DNA from: an uncultured Oscillospiraceae bacterium | GTDB taxonomy: Bacteria; Bacillota; Clostridia; Oscillospirales; Acutalibacteraceae | Length of the DNA stretch: 7,366 bases | Assembly: GCA_902489595.1 (NCBI GenBank) | Contig: CABUAS010000082.1 | Location: 1 to 7,366 of the forward strand | Direction: 5' to 3' | Part shown: in pieces, positions 7,366-7,366 of the stretch | Layout: every line of letters begins with the position of its first letter | How positions within the stretch are numbered: the stretch's first letter is position 1 | The notes under the pieces: generated by a model | The model's input: only the letters and a program-made list of their open reading frames with translations | The model's database searches: none | What the model was told of the DNA's origin: nothing | Made by a program: the position numbers and the translations under genes

Positions 7366-7366
7366 T

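Overview
The window looks like chromosomal DNA from a low-to-moderate-GC anaerobic Firmicute, most likely a gut Clostridia member of the Ruminococcus/Oscillospiraceae type. This is inferred from AT-rich intergenic DNA, AGGAGG-like ribosome binding sites, sigma-A-type promoters, strong Rho-independent terminators and the protein families present. No rRNA, tRNA, CRISPR array, transposase or phage gene is visible.

Layout. Positions 1-166 hold a GC-rich stretch rich in small hairpins, with a short open frame ending at 114 and a strong hairpin terminator (133-166) pointing rightward; it does not look like the rest of the window. Positions 167-3116 (minus strand) are a two-gene operon for the cell envelope. 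The first gene encodes a single-pass membrane protein whose layout resembles TcaA-like proteins. The second encodes an exported protein with an SH3-like domain, bacterial Ig-like (Big_2) domains and a C-terminal beta-propeller like those of glycoside hydrolase families 43/32. Positions 3117-3353 are a divergent promoter region with one recognisable sigma-A promoter on each strand. Positions 3354-4547 (plus strand) encode a stand-alone nucleotidyltransferase-fold protein (NTP_transf_5 type), closed by a bidirectional terminator. Positions 4621-7310 (minus strand) carry two tightly coupled FAD enzyme genes with a 4-base ATGA overlap: a BaiN/HI0933-type flavoprotein, then a COG2509-type FAD-dependent dehydrogenase.

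How they fit together. The envelope operon probably makes two products acting at or outside the membrane, perhaps in cell-wall or glycan binding. The flavoenzyme pair is probably co-translated and shares a redox role, with unknown substrates. The nucleotidyltransferase has its own promoter and terminator and is not tied to either neighbour by operon structure. The most unusual parts are the hairpin-dense segment at the left edge, the envelope operon, and the shortened BaiN-type protein.
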